Origin: Thermaerobacillus caldiproteolyticus
Lineage (GTDB): Bacteria > Bacillota > Bacilli > Bacillales > Anoxybacillaceae
Direction: 5' to 3'
Assembly: GCF_013761245.1 (NCBI RefSeq)
Contig: NZ_JACDUT010000001.1
Location: 124,001 to 188,000, forward strand
DNA length: 64,000 nt
In this document: positions 27,721 through 38,357 of the stretch, piece after piece
Position numbering within the stretch: the first letter of the stretch is position 1
How the letters are laid out: the number at the start of each line of letters is the position of its first letter
Program-made: the position numbers and the translations under genes
Notes under the pieces: generated by a model
The model's database searches: none
What the model was told of the DNA's origin: nothing
Seen by the model: the letters and a program-made list of their open reading frames with translations, nothing else

Positions 27721-28555
27721 CCGCGTTTGAACGGCCTTGCAGCTCATGATGTGCTGCTTTGACGACATCCATCGGTTGCATAGACAATCGATTTTCGCCG
27801 CACTCTTGATCCCCGTTCCAACAAAGATGAAGCAAAAATTCGATATTTCCGTCTCCACCCGTAATCGGTGAATACGATAAATCAAGGACATTATAGCCTT
27901 CATTCAGCGCAAATTCGATAATCGAGTTTAACACCGCTTCATGCACACTGGCATCACGAACAATTCCTTTTTTTCCGACATGTTCTCTTCCAGCCTCAAA
28001 CTGCGGTTTCACGAGCGCAACCACATCGCTTCCAGGAATGAGCACCGTCTTTAGCACCGGTAAAATGAGCTTGAGTGAAATGAACGAGACATCGATCGTC
28101 GCAAACTCCGGAAGCCCTTTTGTGAAATGCGCAGGCGTGACGTAGCGGAAATTCGTCCGCTCCATCACGATGACACGTTCATCTTGCCGCAGTTTCCATG
28201 CTAACTGATTATACCCGACATCAAGCGCATATGACATTTTTGCTCCGTGTTGCAGAGCACAATCTGTAAAACCGCCGGTAGAAGCACCGATGTCTAATAA
28301 GATTTTATCTTTTACGTTTACATTAAATGTGTGTAGCGCTTTTTCAAGCTTTAAACCGCCGCGGCTCACATAAGGGAGCGCTTCCCCTTTGATGGTCAGC
28401 GGAATATCGATTGGAACTTTCTCTCCGGGCTTGTCTAGACGAGCTTCATTCGTATAGACAAGGCCTGCCATGATCGCGCGTTTCGCTTTTTCACGCGTTT
28501 CTGCCAATCCTCGTTCGACTAATAGTACATCAAGTCTTTCTTTTTTCACTTTCAT
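27710..28555 (-). CDS. yqxC: TlyA-family rRNA methyltransferase (YqxC)
   Basis: A 281-residue protein with an N-terminal S4 RNA-binding domain (RLDVLLVERGLAETREKAKR, 6-25) and a C-terminal FtsJ-type Rossmann methyltransferase (LLDIGASTGGFTDCALQ, about 82). The family 2'-O-methylates cytidines of rRNA. It starts 3 bp after dxs, in the standard dxs-yqxC-argR-recN order. Substrate in this organism is not proven. Confidence 0.92.
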   Translation of the reverse strand: MKVKKERLDVLLVERGLAETREKAKRAIMAGLVYTNEARLDKPGEKVPIDIPLTIKGEALPYVSRGGLKLEKALHTFNVNVKDKILLDIGASTGGFTDCALQHGAKMSYALDVGYNQLAWKLRQDERVIVMERTNFRYVTPAHFTKGLPEFATIDVSFISLKLILPVLKTVLIPGSDVVALVKPQFEAGREHVGKKGIVRDASVHEAVLNSIIEFALNEGYNVLDLSYSPITGGDGNIEFLLHLCWNGDQECGENRLSMQPMDVVKAAHHELQGRSNAERE

Positions 28556-28558
28556 GTC

Positions 28559-30451
28559 TCATGCCCTTTTTTGTTTTCTTGGTATGATCGTTTTGACACG
28601 CTCAACGACATGTGCTGTCGTTAAGCCGATTTCTTTTAGCAACTCTTTGACGCTGCCGTGTTCAATAAAGCGGTCAGGAATGCCCATGCGGTCAATGATT
28701 GCCTGATGATAGCCATGATCGTGGGCAAATTCAAGCACCGCACTACCGAATCCACCTTGCAGTACCGCTTCTTCAATCGTTAAAATCGGGATATTGCTTC
28801 GGAACAATTCATGAAGCATCGCCTCATCCATCGGCTTAATAAAGCGCGCGTTAATGACTTTGACGGAAATGTTGTCTTTCGCTAATTTTTCCGCCGCTTC
28901 TAGCGCCATCGGAATCGTTGTGCCGAAGGTTAAAACGGCAATATCTCGGCCGTCGCGTAACACTTCCCATGTGCCAATTGGAATTTGTTTCAGTTCTTCA
29001 TCAAGTTTTACGCCGAGACCGTTGCCGCGCGGAAAGCGAAGCGCGATCGGCCCGTCATCATATTGAATGGCCGTATAGACCATATGTTGACCTTCGTTTT
29101 CATCTTTTGGCATCATGAGAACGATATTAGGAACATGTCGCAAAAACGCGATGTCGAACACACCTTGATGCGTCTCTCCATCGGCTCCGACAAGTCCGGC
29201 ACGATCAATTGCGAAAAAGACATTTAAGTTTTGGCGACATACATCATGAACAACTTGATCGTAGGCCCGTTGTAAAAACGTCGAATAAATAGCTAAAAAC
29301 GGCTTCATCCCTTGCGTTGCCAATCCCGCTGCGAGCGTTGTGGCATGCTGCTCAGCAATGCCCACATCATACATGCGGTCAGGAAACTCGCTTGCAAATC
29401 CTTCTAGTTTCGAGCCAACCGGCATTGCTGGTGTAATTGAGACAATACGCTTATCTGTACGAGCTAATTTACGTACCGTCTCACTGATCAACTCGCTCCA
29501 TGACGGTGCGGTATCCACCGGTTTTAAAAAGTCGCCCGTTTCGATTTTATAAGGACCCGTTCCATGCCATGTACCGACTTTATCATTTTCCGCCGGACGA
29601 TACCCTTTTCCTTTTTTTGTAATGACATGCAGCAGTACAGGACCTTTAATTTTTTTTGCATAGTGCAAATTCTCAAATAAATCGTCAAAATCATGGCCGT
29701 CGACAGGACCAAGATACGTAAAGCCTAACTCTTCAAAAAAAACGCCGGAAACAAGCAAATATTTCAAGCTATCTTTGATGCGCTCTGCGGTTGCGGCAAG
29801 CTTGCCACCGACAGCAGGGATTTTCTTCAATAGTAATTCTAACTCATCTTTTACCCATTGATACTTGCCAGCCGTTCGCAAACGCCCAAGCACATTATGA
29901 AGGGCGCCCACATTCGGAGCAATCGACATTTCGTTATCATTTAAAACAACAATGATATCTTTTTTTTCATGCCCAATATGGTTCAATGCTTCGAGCGCCA
30001 TTCCTCCAGTCAACGCTCCGTCTCCAATAATTGGAACAATGTATTCGTTCGTTCCCTTTAAATCGCGAGCGATCGCCATGCCCATCGCCGCGGATAGAGA
30101 GGTGGAGCTATGACCGGTTTCCCACACATCATGCTCGCTCTCACTTCGTTTTGGAAAGCCACAGAGCCCTTTATATTGGCGCAGTGTATCAAATTCACAG
30201 GCTCGTCCCGTTAGAATTTTATGAACATACGATTGATGACCTACGTCCCATAACAGCTTATCCTTTGGACTATCGAAAACTTTATGAAGAGCAATCGTAA
30301 GTTCTACTACTCCTAAGTTCGGTCCGATATGTCCACCTGTTTTTGACAGCTTCTCAATCAAAAATTGACGGATATCCGCGCTTAATTGAATGAGTTCTTT
30401 TGTTGACATCGATTTTAAAAAGCGCGGATTTTTAATGGTTGTTACATCCAA
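28559..30451 (-). CDS. dxs: 1-deoxy-D-xylulose-5-phosphate synthase
   Basis: Thiamine-diphosphate enzyme that condenses pyruvate and glyceraldehyde-3-phosphate, the first step of the MEP isoprenoid pathway. 630 residues. Motifs: [15 protein letters not shown] (about 50), the ThDP-binding [15 protein letters not shown]...VLNDNEMSI, the transketolase middle domain [15 protein letters not shown] with the general acid Glu, and [18 protein letters not shown]. Full length. Works with IspA two genes upstream. Confidence 0.97.
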   Translation of the reverse strand: MDVTTIKNPRFLKSMSTKELIQLSADIRQFLIEKLSKTGGHIGPNLGVVELTIALHKVFDSPKDKLLWDVGHQSYVHKILTGRACEFDTLRQYKGLCGFPKRSESEHDVWETGHSSTSLSAAMGMAIARDLKGTNEYIVPIIGDGALTGGMALEALNHIGHEKKDIIVVLNDNEMSIAPNVGALHNVLGRLRTAGKYQWVKDELELLLKKIPAVGGKLAATAERIKDSLKYLLVSGVFFEELGFTYLGPVDGHDFDDLFENLHYAKKIKGPVLLHVITKKGKGYRPAENDKVGTWHGTGPYKIETGDFLKPVDTAPSWSELISETVRKLARTDKRIVSITPAMPVGSKLEGFASEFPDRMYDVGIAEQHATTLAAGLATQGMKPFLAIYSTFLQRAYDQVVHDVCRQNLNVFFAIDRAGLVGADGETHQGVFDIAFLRHVPNIVLMMPKDENEGQHMVYTAIQYDDGPIALRFPRGNGLGVKLDEELKQIPIGTWEVLRDGRDIAVLTFGTTIPMALEAAEKLAKDNISVKVINARFIKPMDEAMLHELFRSNIPILTIEEAVLQGGFGSAVLEFAHDHGYHQAIIDRMGIPDRFIEHGSVKELLKEIGLTTAHVVERVKTIIPRKQKRA

Positions 30452-30562
30452 ACGAGATCACTCGCTTTCGTTTTGTCATTCGCTTTCATCATGCTGATAT
30501 AATACAGAAGTTATTTATTATTATACATGATTCAGGTTGAAAAATCGATTTCTGCCCATAAG

Positions 30563-30598
30563 CGAAAAAAGAGCCGCTAACACAGACGTGATAACGGC
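30563..30598 (-). terminator. Terminator between ispA and dxs
   Basis: On the minus strand GCCGTTATCAC and GTGTTAGCGGC pair (one mismatch, one G.U), followed by TCTTTTTTCG. It probably attenuates transcription entering dxs, which then needs its own promoter in the 210-bp gap. Confidence 0.7.
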
Positions 30599-30664
30599 GT
30601 AAAGTCAAAACTCTCTATTTTCTTATTATAACATCAAAATAAAAAACGGACAATTGTCGGTTAA

Positions 30665-31558
30665 TTAATGGTCGCGAGTGGCGACTAAATCGCAAATGTA
30701 GCATAATACATCATCATTCACGCGAGCATCCTGTAAACAACGTTTTGCTTCATTGATATGGTACAAAAGTTTTTCTTTTGCTCCATCAAGTGTCAATAGG
30801 GAAGGATACGTCACTTTCTCATTTTCAACATCGCTTCCCACCCGCTTGCCGATTTTTTCTTCTGAACCTTCAATATCGAGAATATCATCGCGAATTTGAA
30901 ACGCAAGTCCTAAGTGGGATGCAAACGCATGAAGCTGTTCTAGCTGTATTTCGTTTGCCCCAGCTAATATCGCTCCTGCTAGTACGCTATATTGTAGCAT
31001 TTTCCCTGTTTTATTGCGGTGAATATACTCTAATTGCTCAAGCGATAGTTCTTTTCCTTCGCCTTCCATATCAGCAACTTGTCCAGCCACCATTCCTTCA
31101 GGTCCAGCTGCTTTGGCGAGTTCATAAATGAGCTTTACTTTCATTTCTTCCGTCACTGTTGGCGCATTCATCTCAGCAATGACTTGAAAAGCGTACGTCA
31201 GCAAACCGTCACCTGCTAAAATCGCCATCGCCTCGCCGAACACTTTATGGTTCGTTGGCTTTCCGCGCCGCAAATCATCGTTATCCATGCTTGGCAAATC
31301 GTCATGAATCAAGGAATACGTATGAATCATTTCAATGGCACAAGCGACCGGCACTCCTACTTCGACTTCTTTGCCGAATGCATGCAGTGTGGCTAACAGA
31401 AGCAACGGGCGTATGCGCTTGCCACCTGCTTCAAGCGAATAAGACATCGCCTGTTTCAATGTTTGCGGTGCTTGCAATGTGTTGATATAGACAGGCAAAG
31501 TTTGTTCGATCCGCTGTTTATGTTCTTGCAAAAATTGCTCAATCTCGATTCTGTTCAA
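30665..31558 (-). CDS. ispA: Farnesyl diphosphate synthase
   Basis: A class I trans-prenyltransferase making C15 farnesyl diphosphate from IPP and DMAPP. 297 residues. It has the first aspartate-rich motif DDLPSMDND (about 85-93), the second motif DDILD (about 224), and the IPP-binding GGKRIRPLLLLA. Starts 4 bp after xseB, in the xseA-xseB-ispA operon order of Bacillus. Confidence 0.96.
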   Translation of the reverse strand: MNRIEIEQFLQEHKQRIEQTLPVYINTLQAPQTLKQAMSYSLEAGGKRIRPLLLLATLHAFGKEVEVGVPVACAIEMIHTYSLIHDDLPSMDNDDLRRGKPTNHKVFGEAMAILAGDGLLTYAFQVIAEMNAPTVTEEMKVKLIYELAKAAGPEGMVAGQVADMEGEGKELSLEQLEYIHRNKTGKMLQYSVLAGAILAGANEIQLEQLHAFASHLGLAFQIRDDILDIEGSEEKIGKRVGSDVENEKVTYPSLLTLDGAKEKLLYHINEAKRCLQDARVNDDVLCYICDLVATRDH

Positions 31559-31562
31559 CTGT

Positions 31563-31796
31563 TTATTCCTCCTCCTGAATGGAGAAAGGGGCTAGTTGTC
31601 CATCTTCTCGCAAAATATATTCCATTTGCTTTTCCACATGTTGCAGCTTGTCGTGACAAAGTTTCGAAAGCTTCATTCCTTCTTGAAAAAAGGAAATCGC
31701 TTGTTCAAGCGGCACGTTTCCTTCTTCTAATTTCTCAACGATTTCTTCTAATTTCATCATCGCTTCTTCAAATGTTAATTCTTTTTCCTCACTCAT
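31563..31796 (-). CDS. xseB: Exodeoxyribonuclease VII small subunit
   Basis: A 77-residue helical partner of XseA ([20 protein letters not shown] at the N-terminus, then [14 protein letters not shown]), which binds the long coiled coils of the large subunit. The gene overlaps xseA by 8 bp, implying translational coupling and matched dosage. Confidence 0.95.
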   Translation of the reverse strand: MSEEKELTFEEAMMKLEEIVEKLEEGNVPLEQAISFFQEGMKLSKLCHDKLQHVEKQMEYILREDGQLAPFSIQEEE

Positions 31797-33144
31797 GTAA
31801 AGGCTCCTCCTCTATTCCCCATACGTGACAATCGAGACGTCCATCCTGCAAGCGCACTTGAATTGCATCTCCCGGTTGAAGTTGACGAATGCTTTTGACA
31901 AGCTCTTTATTTTCATTATAAACCAAGCTATAGCCTCTCTCCATCATTTTAAGTGGGCTTAACACATGCAATTGAGAAAGAAGAGAGCTGAATTGAAGCT
32001 GCTTTTGTTTTAGGAGTGCCCGCATTTCTTTTTCTAATGATTTCGTAAGTGTTTGCTGTTTTTCAGCCATTCTGGATAGGTGTTCTGCCGGATGATGTGC
32101 TTGTAATTTTAATTGCAGCTGTTCAAAGCGTTCGCGTTTTTTGTCGATCAATCGCTCTGTATGCCGCTCCAGCCGTTCAAGAAGAGAATCTAATTGTTGC
32201 TCTTTTTGTTCGTATAGTTTTTTTGGATAGCGAAATGCATACGATTTTTGCAAACGGATGAGCCGGTCGGACTCCGTCGTCATTTTTTCCTTCATTGCCC
32301 GGATTAACCGCACTTGACGTTGCGAGATTCGCTCAACAAGTTCAGTAATATGCGGTACCGCTAATTCGGCGGCACCAGTCGGCGTTGGTGCGCGTAAATC
32401 CGCCACAAAATCAGCAATCGTAAAATCCGTTTCGTGACCGACGGCGGAAATAATCGGGACGCTAGAGGCGAAAATAGCGCGTGCGACACGTTCCTCATTA
32501 AAGGCCCATAATTCTTCGATCGAGCCACCGCCACGCCCGACAATGAGCACATCGATATAGCCTAGCTCATTCGCCTTTTCAATCGAACGAACAATCGAAT
32601 CTGCAGCATGCTCGCCTTGAACAAGCGTTGGAAATAAAATGATCGTTGCAATCGGATAGCGGCGGCGAATCGTCGTGACGATATCGCGAATCGCCGCACC
32701 GGTCGGGGAAGTTACAACACCAATATAGCGCGGAAATGACGGAATCCGCTTTTTATGCTCTGGCGAAAATAGCCCTTCTGCTTCAAGTCGTTTTTTCAGC
32801 TGCTCATAGGCCAAGTATAAGTTGCCGATTCCCTCCGGCTGCATTTCTTTCACATAAATTTGATAATTCCCGCTTGGCTCATACACAGAAATTTCCCCGC
32901 GAACAAGCACGTTCATGCCATTTTCCGGGCGAAACGCTAAATAACGATTGTATCCGGCAAACATGACAGCTTGAATGCGAGCATTTTCGTCCTTCAGTGT
33001 AAAGTACATATGCCCGCGCGAGTGATACGTAAAATTAGAAATTTCCCCTTTAATCCATAAATCTTGTAAATGTGGATCGACTTCAAATTTGCGCTTAATG
33101 TATTTCGTCAGCGCCGTCACTGTTACATATTTCACTTCTGCCAC
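31789..33144 (-). CDS. xseA: Exodeoxyribonuclease VII large subunit
   Basis: Catalytic subunit of an exonuclease that degrades single-stranded DNA from both ends. 451 residues: an N-terminal OB-fold ([20 protein letters not shown]), the catalytic domain ([31 protein letters not shown]), a long coiled-coil stalk (about 260-390) and a short C-terminal beta part ([14 protein letters not shown]). Starts 13 bp after folD. Confidence 0.96.
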   Translation of the reverse strand: MAEVKYVTVTALTKYIKRKFEVDPHLQDLWIKGEISNFTYHSRGHMYFTLKDENARIQAVMFAGYNRYLAFRPENGMNVLVRGEISVYEPSGNYQIYVKEMQPEGIGNLYLAYEQLKKRLEAEGLFSPEHKKRIPSFPRYIGVVTSPTGAAIRDIVTTIRRRYPIATIILFPTLVQGEHAADSIVRSIEKANELGYIDVLIVGRGGGSIEELWAFNEERVARAIFASSVPIISAVGHETDFTIADFVADLRAPTPTGAAELAVPHITELVERISQRQVRLIRAMKEKMTTESDRLIRLQKSYAFRYPKKLYEQKEQQLDSLLERLERHTERLIDKKRERFEQLQLKLQAHHPAEHLSRMAEKQQTLTKSLEKEMRALLKQKQLQFSSLLSQLHVLSPLKMMERGYSLVYNENKELVKSIRQLQPGDAIQVRLQDGRLDCHVWGIEEEPLHE

Positions 33145-33157
33145 AAATAACCCTCAC

Positions 33158-34024
33158 TTACCGCTGAACTTGGCGATGTGCATACTCTCTCGCTGCTTCA
33201 ATCGTATTATGAAGCAGCATCGTAATCGTCATAGGACCGACTCCTTTCGGAACAGGAGTAAGGTAGCTTGCCACTTCTTTCACTTCCTCAAAGTTGACAT
33301 CGCCGCATAGTTTGCCGTCTTCTAAGCGGTTGACACCGACATCAATGACGATGGCTCCTTTTTTGACGTGTTCTGCACCAATGAGGCGTGCTTTTCCAAC
33401 CGCAACGATTAAAATGTCTGCTTGGCGCGTTAAATCTGCCAAGTTTTTCGTTTTTGAGTGACAATACGTCACCGTGGCATGTTCGCGTAAAAACAGTTGT
33501 CCTACTGGTTTGCCGACAATATTGCTGCGTCCAACAACAACAACGTGTTTTCCGGCAATTTCGACGCCTAATGATTGTACCATCCATAAAATACCGTATG
33601 GTGTGCATGGAAGAAATGCCTTTTGTCCGACCATCATTCGCCCGATATTAATCGGATGAAACCCGTCAACATCCTTTTCTGGTGCAATTGTTTCGATCAC
33701 TTTCAATTCGTTAATATGGCTTGGAAGCGGGAGCTGTACTAAAATACCGTGAACGGACGGATCTTCATTCAGCTGTTTGATTTGCTCTAATAAAAATGAT
33801 TCCGTAATGGTTTCAGGAAAGGCAAGCAAGGTCGAACGAATGCCGACTTCAGCACATGCTTTTTGCTTTCCTTTCACATACGAATGGGAGGCTGGATTGT
33901 CGCCGACAAGAATAACCGTAAGACCCGGTTCAATTCCCTCCTTTTTCAGCTGCTCAACTTCCTTTGCCAATTGCAATCGTTTTTCTTTTGCTAATTCTGT
34001 ACCGCTAATGATTTGTGCCGTCAT
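33158..34024 (-). CDS. folD: Methylenetetrahydrofolate dehydrogenase/cyclohydrolase
   Basis: Bifunctional enzyme interconverting methylene-THF, methenyl-THF and formyl-THF with NADP+, a source of one-carbon units. 288 residues. It carries SYVKGKQKAC with the catalytic lysine (about 50), VQLPLPSHI, DVDGFHP, and the Rossmann part VVVGRSNIVGKPVGQLFL (about 160). The C-terminal PVPKGVGPMTI is the family signature. Upstream neighbour nusB, downstream xseA. Confidence 0.97.
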   Translation of the reverse strand: MTAQIISGTELAKEKRLQLAKEVEQLKKEGIEPGLTVILVGDNPASHSYVKGKQKACAEVGIRSTLLAFPETITESFLLEQIKQLNEDPSVHGILVQLPLPSHINELKVIETIAPEKDVDGFHPINIGRMMVGQKAFLPCTPYGILWMVQSLGVEIAGKHVVVVGRSNIVGKPVGQLFLREHATVTYCHSKTKNLADLTRQADILIVAVGKARLIGAEHVKKGAIVIDVGVNRLEDGKLCGDVNFEEVKEVASYLTPVPKGVGPMTITMLLHNTIEAAREYAHRQVQR

Positions 34025-34042
34025 TGTTTCAACTTCCCTTCT

Positions 34043-34441
34043 CTATTCTGTAATATGCAAAGCATCTTTCACTTTAGAAAGCACGCCGTTGACAAAACGA
34101 CTTGATTTTGCATCACCAAATTTCTTCGCTAATTCAACCGCTTCGTCTAAGCTGACTTTAACAGGAACATCATCGACGTATTTCATTTCGTACGTCGCCA
34201 TTCGTAAAATCGCGCGATCGACGTTGGCTACGCGCTCTAATGTCCATTTTTCAAGATTGCTGCGCAGCAGTTCATCAATTTCTTCTTGATGCTCCACAAC
34301 GCCAAAAACGAGCTGTTGAAGAAATGGATCAACTTCTTCTTCATGTACAACGTTTTGAACTGCCTCTTCTGGTGTAATACGCCCTACATCAATTTGGAAA
34401 AGAGCCTGTAACGCTTTTTCCCTCGCTGCATGTCGCTTCAT
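34043..34441 (-). CDS. nusB: Transcription antitermination factor NusB
   Basis: An all-helical protein that binds boxA RNA with NusE/S10 and keeps rRNA transcription processive. 132 residues, starting [18 protein letters not shown]; later helices contain the usual [20 protein letters not shown] near residue 105. The ATG at 34441 is set by AAGGAG eight bases upstream; the GTG nine bases earlier overlaps that site. Confidence 0.96.
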   Translation of the reverse strand: MKRHAAREKALQALFQIDVGRITPEEAVQNVVHEEEVDPFLQQLVFGVVEHQEEIDELLRSNLEKWTLERVANVDRAILRMATYEMKYVDDVPVKVSLDEAVELAKKFGDAKSSRFVNGVLSKVKDALHITE

Positions 34442-34613
34442 CACTTTCACTCCTTTTTCAAAAAATTGACGAACATTTATGTGATGATCATACCATACTT
34501 TCGCGATAAGTAATACTATAATCCGTACAAATCATTAGCAAAGTACATAAAATGGTCGTTTTTTTCATAAAAGCGATAAATATTGGCTCGTCAACTAAGA
34601 TAACAAACTTTTT

Positions 34614-34641
34614 GCAAAAAAACAAAGGGGCACATGGCCCC
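34614..34641 (-). terminator. Terminator after yqhY
   Basis: On the minus strand GGGGC-CATGT-GCCCC, then TTTG and seven T. It separates accB-accC-yqhY from nusB-folD-xse. Confidence 0.85.
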
Positions 34642-34654
34642 TATTTCACGACAT

Positions 34655-35053
34655 TTACTGCTCAACTTCTTGTTCTTGCTTCGCCGTATCGAATTGAATG
34701 CCGACGACATGAACATTGATTTCGCTTGTTTCCAATCCAGTCATATTAAATAAAGCTTGACGAACGTTTTCTTGAATTTTCTTTGCTACCGTTGGAATGG
34801 AAACGCCAAATTGGATGAGGCAATAAATATCGATCGCCACACCATCCTCTTTCAAGTCAACTTTGACGCCTTTCCCATGATTTTTCTTCCCGAATCGTTC
34901 AACGACACCGGCCGCGAAATTTCCGCGCATTTGCGCAACGCCATCAACTTCGCTTGCGGCAATGCCGGCGATGACTTCAATCACCTCTGGAGCAATTTCT
35001 ACCTTTCCTAACCCACTATGCTCCTGCTCCATTTCGAATACATGCTCTGTCAT
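34655..35053 (-). CDS. yqhY: Asp23/Gls24 family protein YqhY
   Basis: A 132-residue Asp23-type envelope-stress protein. In B. subtilis YqhY is linked to control of acetyl-CoA carboxylase activity, which fits its place 15 bp behind accC. It has the family pattern VEIAPEVIEVIAGIAASEVD, RGNFAAGVVERF and VHVVGIQF. The start at 35053 follows GGGAGGTG by six bases; the earlier GTG overlaps this site. Confidence 0.9.
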   Translation of the reverse strand: MTEHVFEMEQEHSGLGKVEIAPEVIEVIAGIAASEVDGVAQMRGNFAAGVVERFGKKNHGKGVKVDLKEDGVAIDIYCLIQFGVSIPTVAKKIQENVRQALFNMTGLETSEINVHVVGIQFDTAKQEQEVEQ

Positions 35054-35068
35054 GGCACACACCTCCCA

Positions 35069-36421
35069 TTATGGTTTCATAATATCATATAATTCCAGAA
35101 ATTTCGTATTAAAATCGCCTTGCACGAATTTTTCATGCTCAAATAGTTTTAGGTGGAACGGAATTGTGGTATGAATCCCTTCGATAACAAATTCGCTTAG
35201 CGCCCTCTTCATGCGCGCGATCGCTTCCTCGCGAGTGGAGGCGTGCACAATTAATTTGGCAATCATCGAATCGTAATAAGGCGGAATCATATAGCCGGGA
35301 TAAGCCGCTGAGTCGACGCGCACTCCTAATCCGCCCGGCGGGAGATACATATTGATTCGTCCCGGTGATGGCATAAAATTTTTCTCTGGATTTTCTGCGT
35401 TAATGCGGCATTCGATCGCCCACCCGTTAAAGGTTACTTCTTCTTGTGTGAGCGATAGCTTTTCCCCAGAAGCGACGCGAATTTGTTCCTTAATTAAATC
35501 GACTCCTGTAATTAATTCGGTTACCGGATGCTCGACTTGAATGCGCGTATTCATTTCCATAAAATAGAATTTTTTTGCTTTATAGTCAAAAATAAATTCC
35601 ACTGTTCCTGCGCCGGTATAATTAACGGCTTGCGCTGCTTTTACCGCCGCTTCTCCCATTCGTTTCCGTGTTTCTTCGTCAAGCGCTGGTGACGGTGCTT
35701 CCTCTACGAGTTTTTGCAGACGGCGTTGAATCGAGCAGTCACGTTCCCCTAAATGGATGATATTCCCATAGGAGTCAGCCAGCACTTGAATTTCAACATG
35801 GCGAAAATCTTCAATATATTTTTCAATATACACACCCGGATTACCAAACGCTGTGGCGGCTTCTTGCTGGGTAATGTTAATTCCTTTGATTAGCTCCTGC
35901 TCGTTTCTTGCGACGCGAATTCCTTTTCCGCCGCCGCCCGCTGTTGCTTTAATAATAACAGGATAACCGATGTCGTTAGCAAGCGCAATCGCCTCATCGA
36001 CGCTTTCGATAATTCCTTTTGAACCAGGAACAATCGGTACGCCTGCTTCCCTCATCGTTTCGCGGGCAATATCCTTAATCCCCATTTTTGTAATCGCTTC
36101 CGGGCTTGGACCGACAAACGTAATGTTACATTCGCGGCAAAGCTCAGCAAACGCAGCATTTTCCGCTAAAAACCCGTATCCCGGATGAATGGCGTCACAG
36201 CCTGTTAGCGTGGCAACACTCATAATGTTTGTAAAGTTTAAATAGCTATCCTTCGAAGCGGTTGGGCCAATACAATACGCCTCATCGGCAAGCTGAACGT
36301 GGAGCGCCTCACGGTCCGCTTCGGAAAATACAGCCACCGTTTCGATGCCAAGTTCTTTGCAGGCACGAATGATGCGAACGGCGATTTCTCCACGATTAGC
36401 AATTAGTAATTTTTTGATCAT
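35069..36421 (-). CDS. accC: Acetyl-CoA carboxylase, biotin carboxylase subunit
   Basis: ATP-grasp enzyme that carboxylates biotin on AccB, the first half of malonyl-CoA synthesis for fatty acids. 450 residues. Motifs: [18 protein letters not shown] at the start, ATP-binding glycine loop [15 protein letters not shown] (about 160), [21 protein letters not shown], and [16 protein letters not shown]-type site ([15 protein letters not shown]). Full length, 15 bp after accB. Confidence 0.97.
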   Translation of the reverse strand: MIKKLLIANRGEIAVRIIRACKELGIETVAVFSEADREALHVQLADEAYCIGPTASKDSYLNFTNIMSVATLTGCDAIHPGYGFLAENAAFAELCRECNITFVGPSPEAITKMGIKDIARETMREAGVPIVPGSKGIIESVDEAIALANDIGYPVIIKATAGGGGKGIRVARNEQELIKGINITQQEAATAFGNPGVYIEKYIEDFRHVEIQVLADSYGNIIHLGERDCSIQRRLQKLVEEAPSPALDEETRKRMGEAAVKAAQAVNYTGAGTVEFIFDYKAKKFYFMEMNTRIQVEHPVTELITGVDLIKEQIRVASGEKLSLTQEEVTFNGWAIECRINAENPEKNFMPSPGRINMYLPPGGLGVRVDSAAYPGYMIPPYYDSMIAKLIVHASTREEAIARMKRALSEFVIEGIHTTIPFHLKLFEHEKFVQGDFNTKFLELYDIMKP

Positions 36422-36436
36422 CGCTCGTTCTCTCCC

Positions 36437-36949
36437 TTATTCAGGTTTCACAAGGAATAAAGGTTGTCCATATTCGACAAGTTGCCCATTTTGCACAAGA
36501 ATTTCTACGATTTCACCATTCACTTCCGCTTCGATTTCATTAAATAATTTCATCGCTTCAATAATACATACGATCGTATCTTTTTTGACTTTATCGCCCA
36601 CTTTTACATATGGTGGTGCGTCTGGTGATGGTGCTGTGTAAAATGTTCCAACCATCGGGGAAGTAATTTTATGTAAGTTTTCTTTGTTCACCGTTTCTTG
36701 TTTCGCTTGTTCCTCCTGCTTTGTTTCTGCAATAGGAGCAGTCGGTTGCGCTGGTGCTTGCGATGGCGCTTCTGGTGTAACTATTTTTACCGTTGGTTCA
36801 GCCACTGTTTTTACTACCGTTTCGACTGGAACGCTCGTGCTTGGCTTTTTCATATGCACTTTTGTTCCTTCATGTTCATACACGAATTCTTCGATACTGG
36901 ATTGATCAATGAGTCGAATCAGTTCACGAATCTCTTGAATTTTTAACAT
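36437..36949 (-). CDS. accB: Acetyl-CoA carboxylase, biotin carboxyl carrier protein
   Basis: A 170-residue carrier. The N-terminal part leads to an alanine/proline/glutamine-rich linker (about 55-90) and a C-terminal biotinyl domain with the biotinylated lysine in IEAMKLFNE (about 135). It heads the accB-accC-yqhY operon; the spoIIIA operon ends 190 bp upstream behind its own terminator. Confidence 0.96.
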   Translation of the reverse strand: MLKIQEIRELIRLIDQSSIEEFVYEHEGTKVHMKKPSTSVPVETVVKTVAEPTVKIVTPEAPSQAPAQPTAPIAETKQEEQAKQETVNKENLHKITSPMVGTFYTAPSPDAPPYVKVGDKVKKDTIVCIIEAMKLFNEIEAEVNGEIVEILVQNGQLVEYGQPLFLVKPE

Positions 36950-37095
36950 TGTTTACACCTCTCGCTCATGAAATGAATGTGTCATATAATACCATGATAA
37001 GCAAGATCTTTCCTCATATTCAATAGAAGAGCCAAATAATAAAATGTAGTTTTAAAACCTAGTCCTATTATATACAATTAAATTGTTTTTTTCAC

Positions 37096-37136
37096 TAAAA
37101 AAATAAGCCGCCCTCCGTAGAGAGCTGCCCTCTATA
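37096..37136 (-). terminator. Likely terminator of the spoIIIA operon
   Basis: GC-rich imperfect stem (AGAGGGCAGCTCTCT and GGAGGGCGGCTT region on the minus strand) followed by ATTTTTTTAG, a few bases past the spoIIIAH stop. Confidence 0.55.
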
Positions 37137-37140
37137 TCTG

Positions 37141-37725
37141 CTATTTCACTGGTTGAAATTCAACCGTTACATCGTCAACGTCTTTCATTTCGCTTTTAAC
37201 CAGTTGGATAACTTCATTGGCTTCTTTGGCGGAAAGTTTTTTCGCTTTGACGGTCACTTTTACTTGATCGCTATCTGCACGGACAAGAACGTCTTCATAT
37301 CCACCTTTTGATTTGATGAGTGTTTCTAATGTTGCTTCTTTTTCAGCGATGGTCTCTAATTGCTGAATTTTATCCATTGCTTCGCTCTTTTGTTGCGGTG
37401 TTGCGTTGGCTGAAGCAACAATGTCATTTAATTGTTCGCGCACTCGGCTTCTTTCGTCCTCAATTTGCATGCGTAACGCTGTGAACACATCATCATCGGC
37501 AACGCTTGAAGTAACTTTTCCATCTTTTGCTTCTGTAGTTTCTTCTACAGCGACTTCTGCTCCTTCTTTTTCTGCTGTGGGATCCTTGACATCACTTACC
37601 TTTTCATTGTTGGTAAACGCTACATTGTCATTCATTTCTTTTGGTGCCGTAACATAATAGACCGATAATACAACGACTAAGCTTAACATGGTTAATAGCC
37701 AAACAGTTTGTTTCTTTAACATCAT
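37141..37725 (-). CDS. spoIIIAH: Stage III sporulation protein AH
   Basis: Mother-cell membrane protein whose extracellular domain pairs with forespore SpoIIQ to form the intercellular channel. 194 residues: one N-terminal membrane helix (TVWLLTMLSLVVVLSVYYV), an acidic linker, a helical section, and a C-terminal ring-building (YscJ/FliF-like) domain ending VTVEFQPVK. AGGAGG lies eight bases upstream of the first ATG. Last gene of the operon. Confidence 0.95.
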   Translation of the reverse strand: MMLKKQTVWLLTMLSLVVVLSVYYVTAPKEMNDNVAFTNNEKVSDVKDPTAEKEGAEVAVEETTEAKDGKVTSSVADDDVFTALRMQIEDERSRVREQLNDIVASANATPQQKSEAMDKIQQLETIAEKEATLETLIKSKGGYEDVLVRADSDQVKVTVKAKKLSAKEANEVIQLVKSEMKDVDDVTVEFQPVK

Positions 37726-37740
37726 CCATCATTCCTCCTA

Positions 37741-38352
37741 TCATTTTTTCGGTAATACAGCAACGCGGTAGCTAGGTACATGAAGCACGCGCGTCACCGC
37801 TTCCACAATCCATTGTTTTACTTGCAGGTTATCAGCTCCTTTGGCCACCACTAATACACCGCGAATTTCCGGTTTTTTTGTTGTTAGCACAATGGGGGTT
37901 TCTTTTTCTCCATCCCGGACAATGACGACTTGTTCGTTTGAAGAATTGTTTTCTATCTTCCTTTTTCCTCCCTCGCGGTCGGTTTCATCGGTCGTTTGCT
38001 GCTGGTTAACACGATTTTTTTCTAGCACTTTCGTCTCTGTCGCGTCGACATTGACAACAACCGTTACATCGTCGACACCTTCAATCGCCTCAAGTGCTGT
38101 TTTTAACTGTTCTTCGTAACGTTCTTCGTAATCGGCAATGATTTTTGATTTCGCCTCTTGTTTTTGGCCAAATGTTGGCTCCGCCTGCTTGTCTACCTGT
38201 TCGAATACGGCCTGTTCGTTCTTTGCTGACAAATGGCTCATGATCATAAACACAATGCCAAGTAACAATAATAGAAACACATAAAGTGTCGCTTTCTTTT
38301 CTCTATGTTGTCTTTCAAATGGTAACAGCCATCGTTTAATGAATTGGAACAT
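37741..38352 (-). CDS. spoIIIAG: Stage III sporulation protein AG
   Basis: Forms a large ring in the SpoIIIA-SpoIIQ channel. 203 residues. One N-terminal helix (ATLYVFLLLLLGIVFMIM, about 21-38), then a ring-building motif domain (EQLKTALEAIEGVDDVTVVV) interrupted by a charged insertion (DREGGKRKIENNSS) that corresponds to the beta-triangle region of the family, then VLVVAKGADNLQVKQWIVEA. Confidence 0.95.
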   Translation of the reverse strand: MFQFIKRWLLPFERQHREKKATLYVFLLLLLGIVFMIMSHLSAKNEQAVFEQVDKQAEPTFGQKQEAKSKIIADYEERYEEQLKTALEAIEGVDDVTVVVNVDATETKVLEKNRVNQQQTTDETDREGGKRKIENNSSNEQVVIVRDGEKETPIVLTTKKPEIRGVLVVAKGADNLQVKQWIVEAVTRVLHVPSYRVAVLPKK

Positions 38353-38357
38353 CCCCC